This document shows positions 16,768 through 24,692 of a stretch of 64,000 nt of DNA, one piece after another (positions within the stretch are counted from its first letter, which is position 1; each line of letters begins with the position of its first letter). A program made the position numbers and the translations under genes. Source of the stretch: CBDEGK01 sp965237855 (GTDB lineage Bacteria; Pseudomonadota; Gammaproteobacteria; Pseudomonadales; Halieaceae); NCBI GenBank assembly GCA_965237855.1, contig CBDEGK010000004.1, forward strand, positions 558,001 to 622,000, given 5' to 3'. Below the pieces are notes generated by a model that saw only the letters and a list, made by a program, of their open reading frames with translations, was not told the DNA's origin and searched no databases.

Positions 16768-16823
16768 TTGACATGCATGATTGTTCAGATATACACTTTG
16801 AAATATATATGCACTATAGTGCA
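16768..16823 (+). promoter_or_regulatory. TonB-receptor promoter with downstream TetR operator
   Basis: TTGACA (16768-16773), a 16-base spacer and TATACA (16790-16795) form a reasonable promoter. The exact palindrome TGCACTATAGTGCA at 16810-16823 lies just after the predicted start point, a classical repressor position. The GAGG ribosome binding site at 16836 follows. Confidence 0.6.
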
Positions 16824-16845
16824 GTAATAATGCATGAGGCAATCC

Positions 16846-19062
16846 ATGAAAATGAATGAAATATACTCTCCAGCCCTGCTGGCGATCGCCGCGCAAGCTC
16901 TACTTGGCATGAACTCAACACTCGCGCAGGACCGGGTGTTGGAGGAAGTCCTGGTTACTGCCCAGAAAAGAACAGAAAGCCTGCAGGACATTCCAGCAGC
17001 GATAGACGCCTTCGGCGCAGCGGCAATTGAAGAGGCCGGCTGGCAGGATATCAATCGGGTGCAGGAAGCGGTTCCAGCGCTGGTCATTGGTGGGGAGAGC
17101 AAGGTGAGAACCTACGTTTCTATCCGCGGCGTGGGCACGCGTAAGTTCGACATCGGTTCCGATGGTTCGGTGGGGCTATTCATAGATGAAATATATAACG
17201 CCCGCTTCAGCTCCATTCTCAGCGGCATCATGGATCTTGAGCGCATCGAAGTACTGAAGGGGCCGCAGGGAACTTTATACGGCCGCAATACAATTGGTGG
17301 CGCCATCAACCTCATTACTCGCAGGCCTACCAATGAAACCGAGGGGGCTGTAAAACTGAACGTAGGCAACTATGACTTCTATGATGTCAGCGGCATCGTT
17401 TCAGGCTCCCTGGTGGACGACAAAGTGCTGGGGCGGCTCTCTGGCTCCGTCAGCGATATGGAAGGACGGTATACAGACACCGCGTCCGGCAACGACAACA
17501 ACAATGACACCAAGAATCTTCGCGGTTCACTGATTTTCATGCCCACTGATCAGTGGGATCTGACCTTGATCGCCGATTATTCTGACTTTGAGTCAAAGGC
17601 CTCACTTATGGACGTGGCACCTGGTGATCCATTTGGTGTGGTATTGGTCTCACCGTTTGACCCGAGGGTGCCGGAAGTTGTGGCGGAAGGCCAGGAAGAC
17701 CGTTACTCCAACGCCTACTCCATACCCGGCTTCGTTGAGCGGGAAGGCACACAACTAGCCTTCAAAGCCAAGCACTCCAGTGACAGCCTAGAGTTCCTCT
17801 CCATCACCAGTTATAACGAGGAAGACTACACGGAGGCTCGCGACTTTGATGGCACCAGTCTTGATCCCTGGGTGCACCGCGTCGAGCAGGAATCAAAACA
17901 GTGGAGCCAGGAATTCCGCTTGTCTTCTGTCAGTGGTGGCTGGGGCACGATGAATGATCGACTCACCTGGGTAGGGGGCGTTTACTATTTTTACGACGAC
18001 GCCCAGCGCACCGATGCTTTCGACGGCACCTCCGATTCAATTCTCTTCCCCCCTTGGCTTGATGTTGAAGTTGCCACGGATAGTTTTCACCTGGATATAG
18101 AAACGAACAGCTATGCAATCTACGGCCAGGCTACCTACTCACTAACTGAAGATCTCAACCTGACGCTGGGTCTACGCTATACCAAGGATGAGAAAGACTT
18201 TGAATCTTCAGCCTCCACCCCGTCACCACTTCCGCCGGTGGCGGAATCTTACGCGGTAAGTGACACCATCGAGTTTGATTCAACAGACCCCAAAATATCA
18301 TTGGATTACCATTTCACTGACCACGTCATGGCTTACGCGATCTATAGCACCGGTTACAAAAATGGTGGGGTGCAGTTTGTGGTCGGAAGCACTGAAGATG
18401 CATTGGATTCCTACGATAAAGAAGAGCTCACCAATATCGAGGTGGGCATTAAAAGCCGCCTTTGGGATCAGCGCCTGCAGCTCAATGCGAGCCTGTTTAA
18501 CTACGACTACACGGATCAACAGGTGCAGGCCATTTCACTGGTTAACGGCGCACCCATTGCCACTACCCAAAATGCTGCCGAGAGCGATATGAATGGCGCG
18601 GAAGTAGAAGTGCTGGCTTTGCTTACGGATTCTCTGACCCTGGACTTCAAGTACGCCTGGCTAGACGCGAAATTCGAGGAGTTTATCAGTGATGATGGCG
18701 ACTACAGCGGCAATAACATGCCTGCTGCACCTGAGCACGCGGTGAGCGCATCCCTAAGCCATCGCACTGAGTTCGACAACGGCGGCGCGCTTACGCTTAG
18801 TGCACTCTACTCATGGAAAGACGCGCACTACTTCAACTTCGCCAACACCGAGCTGGCGCTACAGGAAGCCTACGAAGTCATCAATGTCGGTGCCTGGTGG
18901 GATCTGCCCGATGGCCGCACCCGCATTCGCGCTTACTGTGACAACTGCGCCGATGAGGAGTACATGCTCAATGTTACTGCCTTTCCCGATCTGTTTGGTG
19001 GTGGTCTTCGCAGCTGGGACTATGGGCGCCGCTACGGAGTAGAGGTGACCTACAATTTCTAG
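16846..19062 (+). CDS. TonB-dependent outer-membrane receptor
   Basis: I chose ATG 16846 because GAGG at 16836-16839 sits six bases upstream; an ATG at 16834 is in frame but has no ribosome site. The 738-aa product has a signal peptide ending near LAQD, a TonB-box-like EEVLVTAQKR and a plug domain with IRGVG and RIEVLKGPQGTLYGRNTIGGAIN. A 22-strand-type barrel ends in VTYNF with the C-terminal Phe. This is the siderophore/vitamin/organic-nutrient receptor fold, in the subgroup common in marine degraders. Control by the same palindrome as two GST/hydrolase promoters suggests it imports the compound those enzymes process, rather than iron (inference). Confidence 0.9.
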   Translation: MKMNEIYSPALLAIAAQALLGMNSTLAQDRVLEEVLVTAQKRTESLQDIPAAIDAFGAAAIEEAGWQDINRVQEAVPALVIGGESKVRTYVSIRGVGTRKFDIGSDGSVGLFIDEIYNARFSSILSGIMDLERIEVLKGPQGTLYGRNTIGGAINLITRRPTNETEGAVKLNVGNYDFYDVSGIVSGSLVDDKVLGRLSGSVSDMEGRYTDTASGNDNNNDTKNLRGSLIFMPTDQWDLTLIADYSDFESKASLMDVAPGDPFGVVLVSPFDPRVPEVVAEGQEDRYSNAYSIPGFVEREGTQLAFKAKHSSDSLEFLSITSYNEEDYTEARDFDGTSLDPWVHRVEQESKQWSQEFRLSSVSGGWGTMNDRLTWVGGVYYFYDDAQRTDAFDGTSDSILFPPWLDVEVATDSFHLDIETNSYAIYGQATYSLTEDLNLTLGLRYTKDEKDFESSASTPSPLPPVAESYAVSDTIEFDSTDPKISLDYHFTDHVMAYAIYSTGYKNGGVQFVVGSTEDALDSYDKEELTNIEVGIKSRLWDQRLQLNASLFNYDYTDQQVQAISLVNGAPIATTQNAAESDMNGAEVEVLALLTDSLTLDFKYAWLDAKFEEFISDDGDYSGNNMPAAPEHAVSASLSHRTEFDNGGALTLSALYSWKDAHYFNFANTELALQEAYEVINVGAWWDLPDGRTRIRAYCDNCADEEYMLNVTAFPDLFGGGLRSWDYGRRYGVEVTYNF

Positions 19063-19071
19063 TGAACAACT

Positions 19072-19113
19072 GGGGACAGACTTATACCCAAAGGGCACGC
19101 TGAGTCTGTCCCC
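19072..19113. terminator. 11-bp inverted repeat after the TonB receptor
   Basis: GGGGACAGACT (19072-19082) and AGTCTGTCCCC (19103-19113) pair perfectly across a 20-base loop, ten bases after the receptor stop. It can stop transcription from the receptor, though there is no T-run. The GGGGACAG core resembles, but is not the same as, the GGGGTCAG repeats nearby. Confidence 0.5.
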
Positions 19114-19119
19114 TACTCC

Positions 19120-19593
19120 CTAACTGGGGTCAGGTCTGTGCCGCAGGGACAATACAAACATAATCACCGAGTAGACCAGGATAGGCAGGTTGCCGACCTT
19201 TCCCGGAGGGACATGCTCGTAGTATGCCGACGTCAGGGTATGCAGCTCTCCGGAAACCATTCGGAACGCGAGCTCAAACAATATGGTCAGCCACATCAGT
19301 GACAACAGGTTGCGGTATTTGAACAAAACCACGAAGTAGATCATCAAGGTGATCACTTGCTGCCCTCCCCACAGCGAGCTAAACATATAAATCACCGTAT
19401 TCGGGTCAATGCCATCGACCGGAAAGACATGTATTGAGGCGATGGAATTCACCCCGCTATCCTCTTTTAGGAAATGAACAAAGGAGCGGAAGGTGTACAT
19501 GGCCATCAATAAACCAAAACCATAGACGGCAATCTTGCTGCCGCAATAATTATTATTGGCCTGGGCCGGAAGCAACTTCTCCAATAATGTCAT
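19120..19593 (-). CDS. Hypothetical multi-pass membrane protein
   Basis: 157 aa from ATG 19593, which has AAGGAG six bases upstream; an in-frame TTG at 19599 is less likely. Four hydrophobic stretches are visible: around IAVYGFGLLMAMYTF, VITLMIYFVVLF, LLSLMWLTILFELAF and LPILVYSVIMFVLSL. No enzyme motif or known family is recognised. The last codons (RPDPS) are formed by a copy of the GGGGTCAGGTCT repeat arm, so the original C-terminus may have been altered. It diverges from the haloalkane dehalogenase. Confidence 0.65.
   Translation of the reverse strand: MTLLEKLLPAQANNNYCGSKIAVYGFGLLMAMYTFRSFVHFLKEDSGVNSIASIHVFPVDGIDPNTVIYMFSSLWGGQQVITLMIYFVVLFKYRNLLSLMWLTILFELAFRMVSGELHTLTSAYYEHVPPGKVGNLPILVYSVIMFVLSLRHRPDPS
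19125..19140. repeat. Single arm of the GGGGTCAG repeat, inside a gene end
   Basis: TGGGGTCAGGTCTGTG matches the left arm of the 9559-9610 repeat exactly. No complementary arm is nearby. It encodes the C-terminus of the membrane protein at 19120-19593. Confidence 0.6.
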
Positions 19594-19668
19594 GGGCAAC
19601 TCCTTGCGGGATTCAATGTATTGGCATATATTGTGTCATTATTACACGAATTGCAATGAGAGGCTCCC

Positions 19669-20676
19669 ATGGAATACATCCGCACCCCCGATGAATGCTT
19701 TGAAAACCTGCCCGGTTACGACTTTGCACCCCACTACCTGGAAATTGACGACCAGGAAGGCGGCAAACTACGCATGCACTACCTGGACGAGGGCCCTGCC
19801 GACGGCACCGTGGTACTGTTAATGCACGGTCAACCCACCTGGTCCTACCTGTATCGAAAAATGATTCCGCTGCTGGTGGATGCTGGCTGCCGGGTCGTGG
19901 CACCCGACCTTGTGGGTTTTGGAAAATCAGACAAGCCCAACTCGATTGATGACTACACCTACGCACGGCATGTACTGTGGGCGAGTGATTGGCTGACTCA
20001 GCTGGGGCTCAACAACATTTACTATTTCGGTCAGGACTGGGGCGGTCTCATCGGCCTGCGCCTGGTCGCGAAATTTCCCGACCGCTTTGCCGGCGTTACT
20101 ATTTCCAATACCGGCTTGCCGGTTGGCATGATCCCGGAAGAATTCACCGACGCTTTGAAGGAAGCAGATAAAACACTGCCCGTCGTGGAGGCTTCCGAAT
20201 TAGGGGCGCGCTTCCAGGATACAACCGGCATCCCCGGCTTCTTGTATTGGCGCAAGCACTGCGCCGAAATCCCCGAACTGGACGTGCGTATGATTATGCA
20301 ATTCAGTGGTGGCACCATGACAGAGGACATACTTGACGCCTATGCCGCACCTTTCCCCAGCCAGGACTATGTGGCTGGTGCAAGAAAATTTCCCAGCCTG
20401 GTGCCGGTGTTTAAGGACAATGTGGAGGTACCCGCCAACCTCGAGGCCTGGGAAGCGCTGGAAAAATTCGACAAGCCCTTCCTGTTGGCGTTTAGCGATT
20501 CAGACCCGGTTACCGCCGGCGCAGAGAAAGCCTTCGACGGTCGAGTTCCCGGCTGCGAAGGTATGCCCCATCGCACCATTGAAAATGGCGGGCATTTCAT
20601 CCAGGAGGATCAGCCGGAAGCTTGCGTCAAAGCAATACTGGATACCATTGCTGCTGCACGAGGACTCAACACGTGA
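19669..20676 (+). CDS. Haloalkane dehalogenase-like hydrolase (DhlA / HLD-I type)
   Basis: 335 aa. HGQPTWSYLYR at residues 53-63 matches the oxyanion/halide loop of DhlA except that Glu56 of DhlA is Gln here. The nucleophile elbow is GQDWGG with Asp123 and the halide-binding Trp124, almost the DhlA numbering. The probable acid is Asp279 (FSDSDP) and the base His309 (GGHF). A second halide-binding Trp could come from FLYWRKH in the cap. The expected reaction is hydrolysis of a carbon-halogen bond, cytoplasmic. It is first in a run of overlapping genes with 20673 and 21041. The family also contains epoxide-active and unknown members, so the substrate is unproven. Confidence 0.85.
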   Translation: MEYIRTPDECFENLPGYDFAPHYLEIDDQEGGKLRMHYLDEGPADGTVVLLMHGQPTWSYLYRKMIPLLVDAGCRVVAPDLVGFGKSDKPNSIDDYTYARHVLWASDWLTQLGLNNIYYFGQDWGGLIGLRLVAKFPDRFAGVTISNTGLPVGMIPEEFTDALKEADKTLPVVEASELGARFQDTTGIPGFLYWRKHCAEIPELDVRMIMQFSGGTMTEDILDAYAAPFPSQDYVAGARKFPSLVPVFKDNVEVPANLEAWEALEKFDKPFLLAFSDSDPVTAGAEKAFDGRVPGCEGMPHRTIENGGHFIQEDQPEACVKAILDTIAAARGLNT

Positions 20677-21044
20677 TTCGAAAGGCCCTGGCGATTACCT
20701 GCTTGTTTCTACTGAGCGCAACCGCCAGTGCCAATGAACTGATCGGCTACTGGCAACACGAATCGCAACCGGTGATTGTCGAGATGCTGGAGCAGGACGG
20801 CGAGACCATTGGCATTATCCGGCAGCAAACTGAGCGGCCCGAGGTTATCGGCCGCACCCTCTACCAGCAGCTTGCCTATAGTAAGCAGGACGCAACCTGG
20901 CGCGGGCAGATCTACGTATTTCGCATGAAGGAATTTAAGGATGTCACCGTTGAATTACTGTCGGAAGAAGCATTCAAAATGACCGTAAAGGTCGGCTTTA
21001 TGAGTCGCAGTTTTACCTGGAAAAAAGTGGAGGCACCCCTATGA
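20673..21044 (+). CDS. Small exported protein, DUF2147-like
   Basis: The start is GTG 20673, overlapping the TGA of the dehalogenase, with GAGGA at 20660-20664. The 123-aa product has a signal peptide (residues 1-21, ending TASANE). The mature lipocalin-like beta pattern is IGYWQHES at the start, WRGQIYVF in the middle and VGFMSRSFTWKKV at the end. This matches the DUF2147 layout, whose role is unknown. Overlap on both sides ties it to the dehalogenase and the following membrane protein. Confidence 0.7.
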   Translation: MIRKALAITCLFLLSATASANELIGYWQHESQPVIVEMLEQDGETIGIIRQQTERPEVIGRTLYQQLAYSKQDATWRGQIYVFRMKEFKDVTVELLSEEAFKMTVKVGFMSRSFTWKKVEAPL

Positions 21045-21625
21045 CACCCACCTCGATATGGCTCGGCGCTGCAATTATTTATGCCCTTTTTTGGACCTGG
21101 TACGTTGGGTTCGGCGGCAAAGCCTCGCCGGAACTGATTGACGCAGCACTGGCGGCTGCGGCCGAGGAAAACCAGGATGAGGAGCGCTTGCAGAACCTGC
21201 GGCAGTTTTTCGAAAATGACGACGGCAAGCAATTCGTGATGGTGAACGCCCTGCATATCAAGCAGCCAGTTGAAGAATCTATGGCCAAACTGCAGGTCTA
21301 CCAGAAGGCGTTCTTGGGCACTCTGCTCAAGCGTGCCGGCCACCCGGTGTTTATGGGTCGCGCCTCTGCCAACAATATCGAAGCTCACAATATAGACGCA
21401 GACAACTGGTCGGCGGGCGCACTGGTGCGTTATCGCTCCCGCGCCGACCTGGCCCATATGATCAAAGACTTCGCCGGTGGCGAGGAACACGGCCTCAAGT
21501 TGGTCGCCCTGGAAAAAACCTTCGCCTTCCCGGTATCTCCGGTGATTATGCTGGGCAGTGTGCCGGTGCTGTTTGGCCTGTTACTGAGCCTGCTGGCCGC
21601 GCTCGCCCACATCCTGCTGATATAA
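21041..21625 (+). CDS. Membrane-anchored dimeric alpha-beta-barrel protein (DUF1330-like)
   Basis: 194 aa with a hydrophobic segment at residues 6-24 and another at about 166-192, so both ends are in the membrane. The soluble middle (QFVMVNALHIKQP, ...AGHPVFMGRASANNIE, ...WSAGALVRYRSRADLAHMI) is the ferredoxin-like alpha-beta fold of DUF1330/YCII-type proteins. Such domains bind small molecules or act as monooxygenase-like enzymes. The gene overlaps the previous one by four bases. A single-domain relative, frameshifted, lies next to it at 21644-22065. Role unknown. Confidence 0.65.
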   Translation: MTPTSIWLGAAIIYALFWTWYVGFGGKASPELIDAALAAAAEENQDEERLQNLRQFFENDDGKQFVMVNALHIKQPVEESMAKLQVYQKAFLGTLLKRAGHPVFMGRASANNIEAHNIDADNWSAGALVRYRSRADLAHMIKDFAGGEEHGLKLVALEKTFAFPVSPVIMLGSVPVLFGLLLSLLAALAHILLI

Positions 21626-21635
21626 ATGGGGTCAG
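21625..21635. repeat. Single arm of the GGGGTCAG repeat
   Basis: AATGGGGTCAG begins at the stop codon of the upstream gene and matches the outer end of the 9559-9610 repeat. The partner arm is missing. Confidence 0.4.
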
Positions 21636-21643
21636 TACCCTTT

Positions 21644-22065
21644 TTAGCTTGTGATCGGGCCGCCCTTCGCGGTTTCAATATTGAGCTGACCGGCCAGCCC
21701 CGCCGCCCGGTGCAGCCCAATCTCCTGCATTTTGTCTGACATCATCATCGCCAACATAGCAGCGCGATTAGGATAGCGGGCAATGGCCACATCATCCCAG
21801 AGCTCATCGACTTCACCGAGAGTGAGGCCCGTCCCTTGGCACTGAATTCAACGTCACCGCCAAATTCCTGGATTAACTCTGAAACCGCCTGGCCATAGAT
21901 GGCATAGGCCTCACGACCACTCAAATCCGTCTCCCGGCCATCGGCGTACTCTGCTTTCTCTTTGTACTTGAGCAGATTGACCATGTAAATCGGGCCATTG
22001 GGACCGGGATCACTAAACTGGGCCATCTGGGCTTCGTTGGGATAAACGGCGTTTTCAACTTTCAC
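21644..22065 (-). pseudogene. DUF1330-like protein, single-base frameshift
   Basis: From a GTG at 22065 (GGGAG just upstream; a GTG at 22107 is an alternative) the frame encodes VENAVYPNEAQMAQFSD...GPIYMVNLLKYKEKAEY...GREAYAIYGQAV...GGDVEFSAKGRA. After about 21818 the family-like sequence continues in another frame as LTLGEVDELWDDVAIARYPNRAAM...AGLAGQLN...KGGPITS, ending at TAA 21644-21646. One missing base in the GGGCCTCAC run explains the shift; otherwise the coding sequence is intact. In the normal frame translation continues off-family to about 21745. A sequencing error is the main alternative. Confidence 0.75.
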
Positions 22066-22155
22066 AGTTCTGCTCCCGCTGCTTATTGTCTGTTGTTGAT
22101 TTGGCACAGTTTATGCCATTATATTTGTCCTGCCAAGATTGAATGAGTAAGAGCT

Positions 22156-23367
22156 ATGGGATTCGAACTGAGCGATAGAGCAACAGAACTCAATGCAAAA
22201 ATTCAGGCCTTTATTGATGAGCATATCTATCCACGGGAACATGAATTCGAGGCATTCACCCACGATCAGAACAACCTCTGGCAATTGCCCGACTGGTTTG
22301 ACGAGCTGAGAGATAAGGCCAAAGAACAGGGCCTGTGGAACCTGTTCCTGCCGGAGGAATATAAACCCTGGAGCCCAGGGCTGACCAACCTCGAGATAGC
22401 GCCCCTGTTCGAGACCATGTCCCGGGTCAGCTGGGCCCAGGCGATTTTCAACTGTAATGCGCCCGACCGCGGCAATATGGAAGTCCTCGCCAAGTACGGC
22501 ACGCCAGAACAACAGGAACAATGGCTGGAACCCTTGCTAGCCGGGGAAATTCGCTCCGCATACGCCATGACTGAACCCCAGGTGGCCTCCTCCGACGCCA
22601 CCAACATGGAACTTGAAATAAAGAAAGACGGTGACGAGTACGTGCTCAACGGCCGCAAATGGTGGACCACGGGGGCGATCAGTCCACGCTGCAAGCTGAT
22701 GCTGGTGATGGGAAAATCCAACCCGGATGCCAGCCGCCATCAACAACATTCCACCATCCTGGTCCCCAGGGATACCCCCGGGGTGACCTTGGTTCGACCA
22801 CTCAGCGTCTTCGGCACCTGGCATTCCCCCGGCGGCGAGGCCGAATTGCTGTTTGAAGACGTACGGGTACCAGCGAGCAACCTGATCCTCGGCGAGGGTC
22901 GTGGCTTTGAAATCGCCCAGGGCCGACTTGGGCCAGGTCGTTTCCAGTACGCCATGATGTTTGTCGGCCTGGCCCAGCGCTGCCTGGAAATCATGTGCGC
23001 ACGAGCCGAAGAACGCGTCGCTTTTGGCGAGAAGTTGAGCAAAAAAACCAGCGTGCAGCATGAAATAGCCCGCTGTCGTTGTGACATCGAACAGTGTCGC
23101 CTGCTGGTGCTGTCCGCCGCAGAGAAGATGGATAAGGAAGGTATCGACGGCGCCCGTGAGCACGTCTCCATGCTGAAAATTGTGGCGCCACGTATGTGTC
23201 AGGATGTAGCCGACCGCGCCATGCAGGTGCTGGGCGGCAAAGGCGTGTCACAGGATACGCCGGTGGCGCATATATTTGCGGTCAGCCGTTTCTGCCGGGT
23301 CGCCGATGGCCCCGATGAAGTGCATATGTCGCAACTTGGCAAAATGACCATCAGGGCACTCACATGA
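22156..23367 (+). CDS. Acyl-CoA dehydrogenase family protein
   Basis: 403 aa with the three ACAD domains: an N-terminal helical domain with WFDELRDKAKEQGLWNLFLPEEY, the FAD-binding YAMTEPQVASSDATN strand region, and a C-terminal helical domain with LGGKGVSQDTPVAHIFA. The long first domain and WGAISPRC-type loop resemble ACAD10/11 and the FadE-like group acting on branched or unusual acyl-CoAs. It has a GAGTAAGAG ribosome region before ATG 22156. It overlaps the PLP enzyme gene by four bases, so the two are one unit. The exact acyl substrate is not clear. Confidence 0.9.
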   Translation: MGFELSDRATELNAKIQAFIDEHIYPREHEFEAFTHDQNNLWQLPDWFDELRDKAKEQGLWNLFLPEEYKPWSPGLTNLEIAPLFETMSRVSWAQAIFNCNAPDRGNMEVLAKYGTPEQQEQWLEPLLAGEIRSAYAMTEPQVASSDATNMELEIKKDGDEYVLNGRKWWTTGAISPRCKLMLVMGKSNPDASRHQQHSTILVPRDTPGVTLVRPLSVFGTWHSPGGEAELLFEDVRVPASNLILGEGRGFEIAQGRLGPGRFQYAMMFVGLAQRCLEIMCARAEERVAFGEKLSKKTSVQHEIARCRCDIEQCRLLVLSAAEKMDKEGIDGAREHVSMLKIVAPRMCQDVADRAMQVLGGKGVSQDTPVAHIFAVSRFCRVADGPDEVHMSQLGKMTIRALT

Positions 23368-24599
23368 TGAAAATGCCGGAACAGGGCTCAGCCTGGCCAG
23401 AATTGCGCGAGGAAATGCTCGCGCGCGGTAGCGATGATGCCAAGTGGCGCGAGGGCAAAACCGCGGTTTACGTGTTCAATGCCGGGGAAGATGTGGCTCA
23501 GGTACAGAAAGAAGCCTACACCCTGTACATGTCTGAAAACGGCCTGGGCCCCACCGCCTTCCCCTCACTGGCGAAAATGGAAGAGGAAGTGCTTCAAATG
23601 GCCTTAGGGCTTTTGCACGGTTCCGCACAGTCCGGTGGCTGTATCACCTCCGGTGGCACCGACTCCATTACCATGGCTGTAAAAACGGCACGGGACTTCG
23701 CCCGAAGTGAAAAGGGGGTGAGCGGCAAGCTCAACCTGGTTGTTCCCTACTCGGCGCATCCGGCCTTCGACAAGGCGTCGATAATAATGGACCTGGAGTT
23801 GCGGCGAGTTGCGCTGGGGCCTGATTTTCTAGCGGATGTAACCGCCATGGCGGAAGCTGTCGACGAGAACACCATCATGTTGGTGGGTTCGGCACCGAGC
23901 TTCCCCTACGGCCTCATCGACCCGATTGTCGCGCTGGGAGAATTGGCGCAACAGGAAAACTTGTGGCTACACGTCGATGCCTGCGTCGGTGGCTACATCG
24001 CTCCCTTTGTCAGGATGAATGGCACTGACATTCCCCCCTTCGACTTCGCCGTGGAAGGAGTGTGTTCGATCTCTGCTGACCTGCATAAATATGGCTATTG
24101 CGCGAAAGGCGCCTCAACGGTGTTGTTCAAGGATGACTCCCTGAAACAACATATGCTGTTTGATTGCGCTGATTGGCCCGGTGGGCGCATGGTAACTCCG
24201 ACCCTGGCCGGCACACGACCGGGCGGTGCCATCTCGTCGGCCTGGGCGGTGATGAACTTCCTTGGCATAGAGGGTTACAAACTCAAGCAGAAACAGGTGA
24301 CCGATACCCGGGAAATCATCGAGGCCGGAGTCAAACAGTTGGGCTTCACAGTGCTCGGTGAACCCCAGTTAGGCATTCTGGCGTTTAGCCACGAGGAGTT
24401 GGATGTCTTTGCGGTGTACAAGCAAATGTTCTTGCGCGGCTGGTTCGCCAGCCTGACCACTGAGCCCAAAGCACTCCACTTAATGCTATCCCCGTTTCAC
24501 GCCACTGTAACCGAGGTCTACCTGGCCGACCTCGAGTCTGCGGTGAATCAAGTCAGGGCGGGAGATACCGACGCTGTAACGGAGGCGCGCTACTCCTAA
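23364..24599 (+). CDS. PLP-dependent lyase/decarboxylase of the sphingosine-phosphate lyase type
   Basis: 411 aa, fold type I. SGGTDSITMAVKTAR (96-110) is the phosphate-binding and helix region, HVDACVGGY (203-211) carries the pyridine-nitrogen Asp205, and SADLHKYGY places the PLP Lys at 242. The sequence LHKYGYCAKGAS and the long GGxIxSGGTDS motif are closest to the DPL1/sphingosine-1-phosphate lyase branch of group II decarboxylases. In bacteria these cleave long-chain-base phosphates or related amino compounds. Pairing with an acyl-CoA dehydrogenase fits breakdown of a lipid-like amine (inference). Confidence 0.8.
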   Translation: MMKMPEQGSAWPELREEMLARGSDDAKWREGKTAVYVFNAGEDVAQVQKEAYTLYMSENGLGPTAFPSLAKMEEEVLQMALGLLHGSAQSGGCITSGGTDSITMAVKTARDFARSEKGVSGKLNLVVPYSAHPAFDKASIIMDLELRRVALGPDFLADVTAMAEAVDENTIMLVGSAPSFPYGLIDPIVALGELAQQENLWLHVDACVGGYIAPFVRMNGTDIPPFDFAVEGVCSISADLHKYGYCAKGASTVLFKDDSLKQHMLFDCADWPGGRMVTPTLAGTRPGGAISSAWAVMNFLGIEGYKLKQKQVTDTREIIEAGVKQLGFTVLGEPQLGILAFSHEELDVFAVYKQMFLRGWFASLTTEPKALHLMLSPFHATVTEVYLADLESAVNQVRAGDTDAVTEARYS

Positions 24600-24692
24600 A
24601 AACGGGTTCCCTTGAATTTGGGCGTCGGTGGACTATCCCACCCGCCGTAGCTATGCTCAGTTTCTCGCCCAATAATAATTCCCGGGAAACTG

